Positions 35,417 through 45,294 of a stretch of 64,000 nucleotides of DNA are shown in pieces. Made by a program: the position numbers and the translations under genes. Numbering within the stretch: the stretch's first letter is position 1; every line of letters begins with the position of its first letter. The DNA is taken from positions 33,227-97,226 of the forward strand of contig JAIEQM010000065.1 in NCBI GenBank assembly GCA_019747705.1, given 5' to 3'. The notes below the pieces were generated by a model, which worked only from the letters and a program-made list of their open reading frames with translations, was not told the origin of the DNA and did not search any database. The stretch comes from Chitinophagaceae bacterium. Its GTDB lineage: Bacteria > Bacteroidota > Bacteroidia > Chitinophagales > Chitinophagaceae.

Positions 35417-36652
35417 ATGAATCAACCAAAATCAATCTCCGTTCGGTCGTTCTTACTCAGTTTATTATTGATGGTTTCAGGATTTGGCAGCAATTTGATG
35501 GCACAGGATGGAAAAGCTTTGTTCCAGACCAACTGTGCAAGCTGTCATGCAATTAATAAAAAGCTTACAGGGCCTGCGTTGGCAGGTTTTCAGGACAGGG
35601 GGCCATGGGCAGACCGCAAAAAATTATATGCATGGGTGCACAACCCTATGGGGTATTCAAAATCTGATCCCTATGCTGCTAATCTTCTTAAAGAATATAA
35701 TGGGGTTGTAATGACCTCCTTTCCGCAATTGAGCGAAAAAGAAATTGATGCCATTGCTGATTATATTATTAATTATAAAGATCCAACTCCGCCACGCCCA
35801 TCCGGCGAAACAGCCCCGGCTTCAGACAATTCCTTCCTTTTCGGTATCCTTGCTTTGGCGCTTGCTGTTGTAGCTCTTACCTTATTACAGGTAAACAGCA
35901 ACCTCAAAAAATTAACCGATGAAAAAGATGGCGTGTTTGCCGGTGAGCCCATTCCTTTCTGGAAAAACAAAGCCTATATAGCAACCGGCATTATCTTATT
36001 ATTCTTAACCGGTGGTTATTTAATTGCTCAGAGTGCAATTGGTTTGGGCCGTCAAACCAATTATCAGCCGGAGCAACCTATTTATTACTCTCATAAAGTA
36101 CATGCCGGCATTAACCAGGTAAACTGTTTGTATTGTCACGGTGGCGCAATGGAAGGCAAACATGCCAACATTCCCAGCGTAAATGTTTGTATGAACTGTC
36201 ATGCTGCTATTAATGAATACAAAGGCCCCAAGCTGGTTAAAGCAGATGGGGAAGAAGTAAATGGCACCAATGAAATCAAAAAATTATATTCTTATTCAGG
36301 CTGGGATCCTGCAGTAAATAAATATACCAAACCAGGCAAACCCATTGAGTGGATCAAAATTCACAGCCTGCCCGATCATGTGTACTTCAACCACTCACAG
36401 CACGTAAAAGCAGGAGGCGTGCAATGCCAAACCTGTCATGGTGAAATCCAGAAGATGGATGAAGTGTACCAGTTCAGCAACTTAAGCATGGGCTGGTGTG
36501 TAAACTGTCACCGCACCACCAATGTAAAGTTTAAAGAAAATGGTTTCTACAGCATGTATGAAAAGTTTCATAACGATATTAAGAGCGGTAAAATGGACAG
36601 TGTAACTGTAGAAAAAATTGGCGGAACAGAGTGCCAGAAATGTCACTATTAA
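35417..36652 (+). CDS. actA: Alternative complex III subunit A, multiheme cytochrome c
   Basis: The 411-residue protein has six CxxCH heme sites: CASCH in an N-terminal monoheme domain (about residues 40-125), then CLYCH, CMNCH, CQTCH, CVNCH and CQKCH in the pentaheme part. A signal peptide (FLLSLLLMVSGFGSNLMA) and two membrane helices (FLFGILALALAVVALTLL and AYIATGIILLFLTGGYLIA) separate the parts. It passes electrons from the quinol site out to the oxidase in the periplasm. The fused monoheme domain is typical of Bacteroidota ActA. First gene of the block. Confidence 0.95.
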   Translation: MNQPKSISVRSFLLSLLLMVSGFGSNLMAQDGKALFQTNCASCHAINKKLTGPALAGFQDRGPWADRKKLYAWVHNPMGYSKSDPYAANLLKEYNGVVMTSFPQLSEKEIDAIADYIINYKDPTPPRPSGETAPASDNSFLFGILALALAVVALTLLQVNSNLKKLTDEKDGVFAGEPIPFWKNKAYIATGIILLFLTGGYLIAQSAIGLGRQTNYQPEQPIYYSHKVHAGINQVNCLYCHGGAMEGKHANIPSVNVCMNCHAAINEYKGPKLVKADGEEVNGTNEIKKLYSYSGWDPAVNKYTKPGKPIEWIKIHSLPDHVYFNHSQHVKAGGVQCQTCHGEIQKMDEVYQFSNLSMGWCVNCHRTTNVKFKENGFYSMYEKFHNDIKSGKMDSVTVEKIGGTECQKCHY

Positions 36653-36714
36653 GCTTCTGCCCTTAAGGGTATAATGCAGGGAACTATATTTTCAAATTCG
36701 CTATCAACAACAAT

Positions 36715-39700
36715 ATGAGCAAGAAAAAATATTGGCAAAGTTTCGGAGAGCTGAACAGCACTAAGGCCTACCAGGATGATGCAGCCAACGAGTTCAGAGA
36801 AGAACTTCCTTTTGAAGGAGCTGATAATGGAATGAGCAGCAATCGCCGTGACTTCTTAAAATATCTCGGGTTCAGCACTGCTGCCGCCACACTGGCTGCA
36901 AGCTGTGAAATTCCGGTAAAGAAGTCTATTCCTTTCCTCAACAAACCTGCTGATATTGTTCCCGGTGTTTCCAATTACTATGCTACCACTTTTGTACTGG
37001 ATGGTGATGTGGTTCCTGTACTGGCAAAAGTGAGAGATGGCCGTCCTATTAAGATTGAAGGGAATGAAATGGGTTTTACCAAAGGCGGTACATCACAGCG
37101 TGTGCAGGCTTCTGTACTCAGTTTATATGATACAGCCCGTGTGCGTTACCCCATGGAAAAAAGTGGCAATGAATTTAAAGAAGCGCCCACTTATGAAGCA
37201 GTTGATAAAAAAATTGCGGCTGCATTGGCCGGCGCCGGCGGAAAAGAAATAGCAGTTCTTACATCCACCATCAATTCACCATCTGTACTGGCGGTAATTG
37301 ATGAGTTCAAAGCAAAATATCCAACTGTAAAACATTATACATACGATGCGGTTTCATACAGCGGTATGATCCAGGCCAACGAAGTTTCTTATGGTAAGAA
37401 AGGTATCCCTTCTTATCATTTTGATAATGCGAAAGTGATTGTAAGTTTTGGTGCTGATTTCCTGGGTACATGGCTCAGCCCTGTTGAATTTGCAAAACAA
37501 TATGCAGCGGGCAGAAGAATTGATGAAAAGAACCCTTCTATGAGCCGTCACTTTCAGTTTGAAAGTATGTACAGCATGACGGGCGCCAATGCTGATGAAC
37601 GCTTTACCCACAGACCGAGTGAACTGGGTGCGGCATTACTGGCATTGTATGCAAAACTGGGTGGCGCTGTTACAGCTCCAGCCATTGCTGATAAACGATT
37701 GGCTGCTGGTATTGAAGCTGCTGCTAAAGAATTACTGGCTGCAGGTGGTAATGCCGTTGTTGTTTGCGGCAGTAATGATGTAAATGCACAGATACTGGTA
37801 AATGCCATCAATGATAAAATTGGTGCCAATGGCAAAACCATCAACTTCGGCACTATGCTCAACTACCGTAAAGGTGTGGATGCAGATATGGAGCAGTTGG
37901 TAGTGGATATGAATGCAGGCAAAATAGCTGCATTATTAATCTATGGCGCTAACCCTGTTTATACCTATGCTGATTCAAAGAAATTTTCAGAAGGATTAAA
38001 GAAAGTGGGATTAACAGTTTCTTTCAGTGAAAACGAAGATGAAACTACCCAGCTCTGCCAATATATTTTACCAGCGCCGCATTTTCTGGAAAGCTGGGGC
38101 GATGCTGAAGCAAAAACAAATCATCTTTCGTTCATACAGCCCACTATTCATCCCTTATTTAAAACAAGGGCTTTTGCAACTTCCTTATTAAAATGGAGTG
38201 GCAGTGCAGTGGCTGATTATGAAACCTATTTCAAAACATACTGGAGCGCCAAGCTGGGTTCATCTGCTGCATTTGATAAAGCATTACAGGATGGGGTAAT
38301 TGAACCTGCAACTCCTGAAGTAGCAGGTGCCGGCTTTAACGGTGCTGCACTGGCAGATGCGGCTGCAAAACTCAGCGCTGCAAAAAGCAATGCCAAATAT
38401 GAACTCAATATTTATCAGAAAGTAAGTATAGGTGATGGTAAAATGGCCAACAACCCCTGGTTGCAGGAAATGCCTGATCCTCTTACACGTGCCACCTGGG
38501 ATAACTATGCTGTAATGTCTCCGGCAACTGCAAAAGAATTTGGTTATGCCACAACAGCGGAGCTGGATGAATATGAAGTAAACCCTCCCAAGCGTGTTGT
38601 AAAAATTACAGTAAAAGGTAAAGACCCTGTTGAGCTTCCTGTAATCATTGTTCCGGGTACTAATAACAATACCATATCAGTTGCTGTTGGTTATGGCCGC
38701 AGCGAAAAAGTGGGATTGGCTGCCAAAGGAGCCGGTAAAAATGTATATCCTTTTGTTAGCTATAACGGAAGCAACTATGTGTACAGCGGTATGGAAGCCA
38801 CGGTTGAAAAAACAAACGATATGTACAATGTGTCTCAGATGCAGACACATAGCACTTATGGCGACCGTGTGGAAGTAGTAAAAGAAACTTCACTTAAAAT
38901 ATTCAAAGAAAACCCCAAAGTAATCATCAACGAACGTATGCATGAGTTGAAAGATTATGGTGGTATTGAAAAATTTGACGCAGAAGGAACTTTGTATCCT
39001 GTTTATGATAAGCCGGGTATTAAATGGGGAATGAGTATTGACCTTAACACCTGTACCGGTTGCGGCGCCTGTGTGGTGGCCTGCTCTGCTGAAAACAATG
39101 TGAGCGTGGTGGGTAAGAACCAGGTGGGTAAATATCATGATATGCACTGGCTCCGTATTGACCGCTATTTCAGTGGTACTGATATGGACAACCCTGATGT
39201 GGTGTTTCAACCCATGCTTTGCCAGCATTGTGATAATGCTCCCTGTGAAAACGTTTGTCCGGTAGCTGCTACCAATCACAGCAGCGAAGGTTTGAACCAG
39301 ATGACTTATAACCGTTGTATCGGTACAAGATATTGTGCCAACAACTGTCCTTATAAAGTACGCCGCTTTAACTGGCACGACTGGAATGGCGCTGACAGTT
39401 TTAAAGACAACCAGAATCCCATTATTGAAACCGGTCGTCTCAATGAAGTAACCACACAAATGAATGATGATTTAACCCGCATGGTGTTGAATCCTGATGT
39501 TACAGTAAGAAGCCGTGGTGTTATTGAAAAATGTTCTTTCTGTGTTCAGCGTTTGCAGGAAGCTAAACTGAATGCGAAGAAAGAAAGCAGACCAATGGTG
39601 GACACTGATATTAAAACCGCCTGTCAGCAGGCATGTCCTACCAATGCCATTGCATTTGGTAATGTAAATGATAAAGAAAGTGCTATTAATAAAATTCGCA

Positions 39701-39888
39701 CCAAAGAAAATGTAAACCGCAACTATTATGTGCTGGAGCAATTGCACGTATTACCCAATGTGGGTTATATGGCAAAAGTTCGTAACACTGACAGACATGT
39801 GGGCAACGAAGCTGAAGGCAGTGAAGCACATGGTGAAGAAAAGCACGAAGAAAAAAAAGAAGAAAAGAAAGCAGAAGCGGCTCATTAA
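36715..39888 (+). CDS. actB: Alternative complex III subunit B, iron-sulfur/molybdopterin-oxidoreductase-like
   Basis: The 1057-residue protein has a Tat-type motif (NRRDFLKYLGFSTAAATLAA) at about residue 43, placed after an N-terminal extension usual for ActB. A molybdopterin-oxidoreductase-like half follows that in this family binds no cofactor (YPMEKSGNEFKEAPTYEAV). The C-terminal half has four ferredoxin-type cysteine clusters: CTGCGACVVACSAENN, CQHCDNAPCENVCPV, CIGTRYCANNCPYK, and CSFCVQRL with CQQACPTNAI. It relays electrons within the complex. The last 35 residues are glutamate/lysine/histidine-rich, as is common in this phylum. It follows actA by 62 bases. Confidence 0.95.
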   Translation: MSKKKYWQSFGELNSTKAYQDDAANEFREELPFEGADNGMSSNRRDFLKYLGFSTAAATLAASCEIPVKKSIPFLNKPADIVPGVSNYYATTFVLDGDVVPVLAKVRDGRPIKIEGNEMGFTKGGTSQRVQASVLSLYDTARVRYPMEKSGNEFKEAPTYEAVDKKIAAALAGAGGKEIAVLTSTINSPSVLAVIDEFKAKYPTVKHYTYDAVSYSGMIQANEVSYGKKGIPSYHFDNAKVIVSFGADFLGTWLSPVEFAKQYAAGRRIDEKNPSMSRHFQFESMYSMTGANADERFTHRPSELGAALLALYAKLGGAVTAPAIADKRLAAGIEAAAKELLAAGGNAVVVCGSNDVNAQILVNAINDKIGANGKTINFGTMLNYRKGVDADMEQLVVDMNAGKIAALLIYGANPVYTYADSKKFSEGLKKVGLTVSFSENEDETTQLCQYILPAPHFLESWGDAEAKTNHLSFIQPTIHPLFKTRAFATSLLKWSGSAVADYETYFKTYWSAKLGSSAAFDKALQDGVIEPATPEVAGAGFNGAALADAAAKLSAAKSNAKYELNIYQKVSIGDGKMANNPWLQEMPDPLTRATWDNYAVMSPATAKEFGYATTAELDEYEVNPPKRVVKITVKGKDPVELPVIIVPGTNNNTISVAVGYGRSEKVGLAAKGAGKNVYPFVSYNGSNYVYSGMEATVEKTNDMYNVSQMQTHSTYGDRVEVVKETSLKIFKENPKVIINERMHELKDYGGIEKFDAEGTLYPVYDKPGIKWGMSIDLNTCTGCGACVVACSAENNVSVVGKNQVGKYHDMHWLRIDRYFSGTDMDNPDVVFQPMLCQHCDNAPCENVCPVAATNHSSEGLNQMTYNRCIGTRYCANNCPYKVRRFNWHDWNGADSFKDNQNPIIETGRLNEVTTQMNDDLTRMVLNPDVTVRSRGVIEKCSFCVQRLQEAKLNAKKESRPMVDTDIKTACQQACPTNAIAFGNVNDKESAINKIRTKENVNRNYYVLEQLHVLPNVGYMAKVRNTDRHVGNEAEGSEAHGEEKHEEKKEEKKAEAAH

Positions 39889-40050
39889 TAATGGCTGTCA
39901 TCCCGGCGAAGGAAGGATCTGCTGAAATAATTTGATTGCTTAAAGAAACATAAGCAGGCGCAACAGAAGCCAGACAAAGATTCTGCAGCATAGTACCAAA
40001 ATAAACCAAACCAACAGCGAAAGCTGAAGGTTCAAAGCTCAAACAAGATT

Positions 40051-41490
40051 ATGTCATTACTGAAGTATGAATCACAGGTGAGGGAGCCATTGATAGATGG
40101 ACACAAAACCTACCACGATGTTACCGAAGACATTTGCGGCCCTGTTGAGGCAGCTCCCACACGCATGTGGTGGATTGGATTCCTGGTATCAGTTGCCTTA
40201 TTACTTTTTGGAGTAGTGAGTCTTTATAAAGAGGTAGTATATGGTACAGGTATGTGGAACCTTAATAAAACGATCGGATGGGGTTGGGATATTACCAACT
40301 TCGTATGGTGGGTGGGTATTGGTCACGCCGGTACATTGATCTCCGCTATCTTGTTGCTGTTCCGCCAGGGATGGAGAACAGGTGTAAACCGTGCAGCAGA
40401 AGCGATGACGATTTTTGCTGTAATGTGCGCCGGTCAGTTCCCGGTATGGCATATGGGTCGTGTGTGGATGGCCTTCTTTGTACTTCCTTATCCCAACAGC
40501 CGTGGTCCTTTGTGGGTGAATTTTAATTCACCTTTGTTGTGGGATGTATTTGCGATCTCTACTTATTTCACCGTTTCATTGTTATTCTGGTACAGTGGTT
40601 TGATTCCTGATTTGGCTACACTGCGTGACAGGGCTAGAAAGAAATGGGCCAAAACATTTTATGGTGTTAGTGCATTTGGATGGACAGGCAGCACCAAACA
40701 CTGGCAGCGTCATGAAAGTTTATCATTGGTGCTGGCCGGTTTGAGTACACCGCTTGTACTTTCAGTTCATACCATCGTATCCTTCGACTTTGCCACATCC
40801 GTTATTCCGGGCTGGCACACTACTATCTTCCCTCCTTACTTTGTGGCCGGTGCCATCTTCAGTGGTTTTGCCATGGTGCAAACCCTGATGCTGGTAACAC
40901 GTAAGGTGCTGGGGCTTGAAGATTATATTACCATCAGCCACATTGAAAATATGAACAAGGTAATTGTGCTTACCGGTTCAATCGTAGGTTGTGCATATTT
41001 AACAGAGTTGTTTATGGCATGGTATGGTGCCAACAAATATGAGTATGATATCTTCTTCAAATACCGTATTGCAGGTCCTTATGGATGGAGTTACTGGTTA
41101 ATGATGACCTGCAACGTAATTACTCCTCAATTGTTCTGGGTAAAGAAGCTCAGAAGAAATATTGCATTTACTTTCTTAATGAGTGTTGTGGTAAATATCG
41201 GCATGTGGTTTGAACGCTTTGTAATCATCGTATCATCACTCTACCGTGATTACCTTCCCTCTTCATGGTCTGTTTATTACCGACCCACTATCTGGGAAGT
41301 TGGTTTCTATCTTGGTTCATTCGGGTTGTTCTTTACCTGTTACTTCCTCTTCTCCAAATATTTCCCTGTAATTGCAGTAGCTGAAATTAAAGCGATTCTG
41401 AAGAAGAATGGTGAAAGCTATAAAGAGAATATGGATGACCTGGAAGAAAAGAGTGTGGATGAGTTTGTACATGTTGCACATGCGCATTAA
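40051..41490 (+). CDS. actC: Alternative complex III subunit C, NrfD-type quinol-binding membrane protein
   Basis: The 479-residue protein has ten membrane helices and NrfD-family features: WWVGIGHAGTLISAILLLF, CAGQFPVWHMGRVWMAFFVL and LSVHTIVSFDFATSVIPGWH. With ActB it forms the main quinol oxidation module, taking electrons from menaquinol. Length is as expected. A gap of 162 bases after actB is longer than elsewhere in the block, and I see no gene or terminator in it. The C-terminal tail ends in HVAHAH. Confidence 0.95.
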   Translation: MSLLKYESQVREPLIDGHKTYHDVTEDICGPVEAAPTRMWWIGFLVSVALLLFGVVSLYKEVVYGTGMWNLNKTIGWGWDITNFVWWVGIGHAGTLISAILLLFRQGWRTGVNRAAEAMTIFAVMCAGQFPVWHMGRVWMAFFVLPYPNSRGPLWVNFNSPLLWDVFAISTYFTVSLLFWYSGLIPDLATLRDRARKKWAKTFYGVSAFGWTGSTKHWQRHESLSLVLAGLSTPLVLSVHTIVSFDFATSVIPGWHTTIFPPYFVAGAIFSGFAMVQTLMLVTRKVLGLEDYITISHIENMNKVIVLTGSIVGCAYLTELFMAWYGANKYEYDIFFKYRIAGPYGWSYWLMMTCNVITPQLFWVKKLRRNIAFTFLMSVVVNIGMWFERFVIIVSSLYRDYLPSSWSVYYRPTIWEVGFYLGSFGLFFTCYFLFSKYFPVIAVAEIKAILKKNGESYKENMDDLEEKSVDEFVHVAHAH

Positions 41491-41520
41491 TAAAATTGAT
41501 TCAGATAAACAAAGCATAAT

Positions 41521-42111
41521 ATGCCAGTTAAAAAATTCGTAGTAGGCTGTTTTGATGATGAAAAAACATTGTTTCCTGCGGTAAAGAATACCAGGAAAAA
41601 AGGTTTTAAGATTCATGATTTGTACACTCCGTTTCCTGTGCATGGTCTCGACCAGGCCATGGGTTTGCGTGATACAAGTTTGCACACTGCCGGCTTTATT
41701 TATGCCATCACCGGTACTACCACCGCTTTATCATTTATGAGCTGGGTATTTACCAAAGACTGGCCCATGAATATTGGCGGTAAGCCGCACCTGGCTTTGC
41801 CTGCATTTATTCCCATTATATTTGAGCTAACGGTACTGTGTGCAGCTGTAGGTATGGTACTCACCTTTTGTTATCTCTGCCAACTGGCGCCTTTTGTAAA
41901 GAAGGACCATTTTCATTTGCGTGCAACAGATGATTTATTTGTGATGCCCATTGAAATAACAGAGAAAACAAATGCGGAAGAAGTAAAAGCATTTTTCCAG
42001 GGTGCAGGCGCCGTAGAAGTGTTTGAGAAAGATGCGGAAACAGGATGGTGGCTCGGCAATTATGCCAAAGACCGTAAGATGTTTGAGACAGAAGAAAATG
42101 TAACAGCATAA
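41521..42111 (+). CDS. actD: Alternative complex III subunit D (DUF3341)
   Basis: The 196-residue protein has two membrane helices (TAGFIYAITGTTTALSFMSW; IPIIFELTVLCAAVGMVLTF) and the DUF3341 pattern, with VVGCFDDEKTLFPAVKN at the start, LYTPFPVHGLDQAMGL and RATDDLFVM. It is a small structural subunit joining the membrane parts. Eleven bases separate it from actE. Confidence 0.93.
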   Translation: MPVKKFVVGCFDDEKTLFPAVKNTRKKGFKIHDLYTPFPVHGLDQAMGLRDTSLHTAGFIYAITGTTTALSFMSWVFTKDWPMNIGGKPHLALPAFIPIIFELTVLCAAVGMVLTFCYLCQLAPFVKKDHFHLRATDDLFVMPIEITEKTNAEEVKAFFQGAGAVEVFEKDAETGWWLGNYAKDRKMFETEENVTA

Positions 42112-42121
42112 AATAAATGAA

Positions 42122-42802
42122 ATGCGTACAACGAAGATTTTATCATTTGGATTAATGGCGTTACTGGCAACAGGGTTTACTTCCTGCTTTCGTGCCGGCG
42201 GCCACAATACCGGCACTGTTTATATGCCGGATATGGCTTACAGCCGTGCAGTTGAAACCTATGCCTACAGGGACAGTTCTAAGTTTACGACTGATGCAAA
42301 CGATGCAGGCTTTAAAATTTATTATGATGCAACCCCTGTTGCAGGAACCATTAAGCGTGGTGGTGTTTCAGTATTTCCGTTAACCAAAGATGCCGGTTCT
42401 GATACAGCCAACTATGTGGCAAGTAAACAGGTTGTAAATCCTCTTCCGGCACTTAATGAAGCTGAGATGGCAGAAGCAAAACGTTTATATAACGTAAACT
42501 GTGGTATTTGTCATGGTGAAAAATTAGATGGTAATGGTCCATTGTACAAAGGTGGAGAAGGTCCATATCCTATTGCGCCCAAAAACCTGGTGGCAGACCC
42601 CGTGGTGAGCAAGATGCCCGAAGGGCAAATGATGTATTCTGTTACATACGGTAAAAACCTGATGGGCAGTTATGCAGCACAACTGAGCACCAGGCAAAGA
42701 TGGATGGTGATTCATTATGTAAAAAGCATGCAGCCCGGCAACCAACTCACTGCTCCTGCGGCAACAGCACCCGCAGCAGACACAACAAAAAAAACGAAGT
42801 AA
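42122..42802 (+). CDS. actE: Alternative complex III subunit E, monoheme cytochrome c lipoprotein
   Basis: The 226-residue protein has a lipoprotein signal (FGLMALLATGFTSC), the early segment YMPDMAYSRAVETYAY, and one heme site CGICHGEKLDGNG near residue 126, with GKNLMGSYAAQLSTRQRWMV giving the likely Met ligand. It would shuttle electrons from ActA to the oxidase in the periplasm. The tail is alanine/proline-rich. It lies between actD and actF in the usual order. Confidence 0.94.
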   Translation: MRTTKILSFGLMALLATGFTSCFRAGGHNTGTVYMPDMAYSRAVETYAYRDSSKFTTDANDAGFKIYYDATPVAGTIKRGGVSVFPLTKDAGSDTANYVASKQVVNPLPALNEAEMAEAKRLYNVNCGICHGEKLDGNGPLYKGGEGPYPIAPKNLVADPVVSKMPEGQMMYSVTYGKNLMGSYAAQLSTRQRWMVIHYVKSMQPGNQLTAPAATAPAADTTKKTK

Positions 42803-42840
42803 TACAACCAATACGAACATTCACGATAAACTGATTTCTA

Positions 42841-44121
42841 ATGGTACTGAAAGAGCAATTTGAAATACCCGGCGGCTTAAAAAAATGGAGCTATGCATTA
42901 ATGGCCATTGGTGTGCTCACACTTATTCTTGGTGTGGTGTTCCTGCATCCGTTTTCCGGCAGTCATGGTGAAGGTCATGGAGCAGAAGCTTATGGCGCCA
43001 CAAAATTCTGGATGGCATTAATGCATAACGGTATTTTCTGGTTATTGGTTTGTGCGGCCAGTTTCTTCTTTATCAGCGCCACTACACTGGCACAGGGCGG
43101 ATGGCCACTGGCATTCCGCCGTGTACCGGAAGCGATTTCAGGCGCTATTAATTATCTTGGTCCTGTTGCAATCGTTATATTGTTAGGTTATGTATGGCTG
43201 AGTGATGATCATCATATCTATCACTGGAAAGATGTTGAACATGTAAAGCAGGATGTAAAACTTACATGGAAAAGCGGGTTGCTTAACCCCACCATGTACA
43301 CCATCTTTACAGTAGCAGCCATCGGTTTATGGATGTGGTTCCGTAACTGGTTCCGTAAAAATTCACTTGCAGAAGATTTAGGCGCTAAAGGAGATCATTC
43401 ATTTTACTGGAGATCATTGGCTATTGCAGCAGCATTTCTTGTTACATATGGTCTTACAGTAATGAGTACCACACCATGGTTATGGCTCATGAGTATTGAT
43501 GCACACTGGTACAGCACCATGTACAGCTGGTACACATTTGCCAGCTCCTGGGTGGCAGGTATTTCATTGATGATGTTGTTTGTAGTGTATCTCAAAAACC
43601 TTGGCTACCTGGAATTTGTAACGGATGAACATATTCATGACATTGGTAAGTTCATGTTTGCGTTCTCTGTATTCTGGACCTATCTGTGGTTCTCACAATA
43701 CATGCTCATCTGGTACAGTAACCAGCCTGAAGAAACAGAATACTTTATTAACCGTGTTGGTGCAGGCGGGCATGGCGGTCCGTTTAAGGGGATGTTTATT
43801 CTTAATCTCGTTATCAACTTCCTGGCTCCTTTATTGATACTGATGAAACGTGGCGCCAAGCGTAATTACACAGTAGTAACCATCATGGCTGTGGTGATCA
43901 TTTTTGGCCACTGGCTGGATTTTTATCAGATGATCACGCCCGGGCCATTAAAAGAGCTGGGCGATAAGTCAAACGACCCTGTTCATTTTATTTACAGTCT
44001 TGGAATTGGTGCCGGATTTTTAGGATTGGTAATATTCCTTGCCGCTAAGTATTTAACAAAAGCGCCTTTGCTGCCCAAGAATCATCCGCTGGTGAAAGAG
44101 AGTATCATTCACCACACATAG
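42841..44121 (+). CDS. actF: Alternative complex III subunit F, ActC-like membrane subunit
   Basis: The 426-residue protein has ten membrane helices, related distantly to ActC. Characteristic parts are FWMALMHNGIFWLLVCAASF, SSWVAGISLMMLFVVYLKNL, DIGKFMFAFSVFWTYLWFSQ and YMLIWYSNQPEET. It completes the complex and may take part in proton movement, though this is debated for the family. The coxB gene follows after 49 bases. Confidence 0.94.
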   Translation: MVLKEQFEIPGGLKKWSYALMAIGVLTLILGVVFLHPFSGSHGEGHGAEAYGATKFWMALMHNGIFWLLVCAASFFFISATTLAQGGWPLAFRRVPEAISGAINYLGPVAIVILLGYVWLSDDHHIYHWKDVEHVKQDVKLTWKSGLLNPTMYTIFTVAAIGLWMWFRNWFRKNSLAEDLGAKGDHSFYWRSLAIAAAFLVTYGLTVMSTTPWLWLMSIDAHWYSTMYSWYTFASSWVAGISLMMLFVVYLKNLGYLEFVTDEHIHDIGKFMFAFSVFWTYLWFSQYMLIWYSNQPEETEYFINRVGAGGHGGPFKGMFILNLVINFLAPLLILMKRGAKRNYTVVTIMAVVIIFGHWLDFYQMITPGPLKELGDKSNDPVHFIYSLGIGAGFLGLVIFLAAKYLTKAPLLPKNHPLVKESIIHHT

Positions 44122-44170
44122 TATTTTGAATAAAACGAATTGAAGAACTATAAATAATTAAAGTAGAGTT

Positions 44171-45262
44171 ATGAGTGCAGAAACATACTTGATAATAGCG
44201 GCGGCCCTGCTGGTGTTCATCGTCATCTTCCAGATTTCGAAGGCCAGTGAATACGTAAGCGTATTAAAGGGTGAAGAAAAAAGCAAGCAGCAGAACAACC
44301 GCATCAATGCCTTTTTGATGCTGGGCTTTATGATCATCGGGTTTATAGGTGTGTGGTATTGCAATCATAAAATGTACAAGAGCACTTTATTCTTTCATGG
44401 TTCTGCTTCCGTTGAAGGTGAAAAGATTGATGAGATGTTTATGCTTACCACGGCAGTAACCGGGCTGGTGTTTATCATCACCCAATTTTTGTTGTTCTTT
44501 TTTGCATGGAAATACCAGGCGAAAGAAGGAAAGAAAGCATTTTATTTTCCGCATAACAATAAACTGGAAGTGATCTGGACGGTTGTGCCTGCTATTTTCT
44601 TAGCAGTACTGGTGGTGTTTGGTTTAAGGTTCTGGTTCCGTATTACATCAGATGCCCCTGAGAATGCATTGAAAGTGGAAATTACAGGCAAGCAATTTGG
44701 ATGGATTATGCGTTATCCCGGAAAGGATAAAACATTCGGCAAAAGAAATTTCAAAGCCATTAGTGATGATAAGGGAAATTCACTTGGTCAGCTTTGGGAA
44801 GATAATGCGGAGTTGAAATTAAAAGCGGATAAGGCCAATTTTGATGATGTGGTAACTACACAAACCATGTACGTGGTTAAAGGGCGTCCTGTTCATTTAA
44901 TTATCATGAGCCGTGATGTAATTCATGATGTGGGGCTTTCTCATTTCAGGATGAAGATGGATGCAGTACCCGGTATCCCCACCACACTCTGGTTTACACC
45001 CAGGTACACTACAAAGGAAATGAAAGAGATTACCGGCAATCCTGATTTTGTTTATGAAATTTCCTGCGACCAGATGTGCGGGAACGGCCACTACTCTATG
45101 AAAGGAATTATTGAAGTGGTAACACAGGAAGAGTTTGATGTATGGATGGCAAAACAAAAACCCAGTTATTACGTTGCAAATCCTGATAAGGAACCAAAAG
45201 CGCCGGCAGCAGATACAACGAAAGTACCAACTGCTACCGCCGCTGTTATTAAAGGCAAATAA
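44171..45262 (+). CDS. coxB: Cytochrome c oxidase subunit II
   Basis: The 363-residue protein has three N-terminal hydrophobic segments and a periplasmic cupredoxin domain with the CuA centre: a histidine in SRDVIHDVGLSHFRMKMDAV and the cluster SCDQMCGNGHYSM, supplying two cysteines, a histidine and a methionine. The Gln between the cysteines is where Glu is usual in proteobacteria; the Bacteroidota form often has this. It accepts electrons from the ACIII cytochromes. Longer than the mitochondrial type because of the extra N-terminal helix and an Ala/Pro/Lys tail. Confidence 0.95.
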   Translation: MSAETYLIIAAALLVFIVIFQISKASEYVSVLKGEEKSKQQNNRINAFLMLGFMIIGFIGVWYCNHKMYKSTLFFHGSASVEGEKIDEMFMLTTAVTGLVFIITQFLLFFFAWKYQAKEGKKAFYFPHNNKLEVIWTVVPAIFLAVLVVFGLRFWFRITSDAPENALKVEITGKQFGWIMRYPGKDKTFGKRNFKAISDDKGNSLGQLWEDNAELKLKADKANFDDVVTTQTMYVVKGRPVHLIIMSRDVIHDVGLSHFRMKMDAVPGIPTTLWFTPRYTTKEMKEITGNPDFVYEISCDQMCGNGHYSMKGIIEVVTQEEFDVWMAKQKPSYYVANPDKEPKAPAADTTKVPTATAAVIKGK

Positions 45263-45294
45263 AATTTTGAAGAACCTGCGTAAATAAAAATATT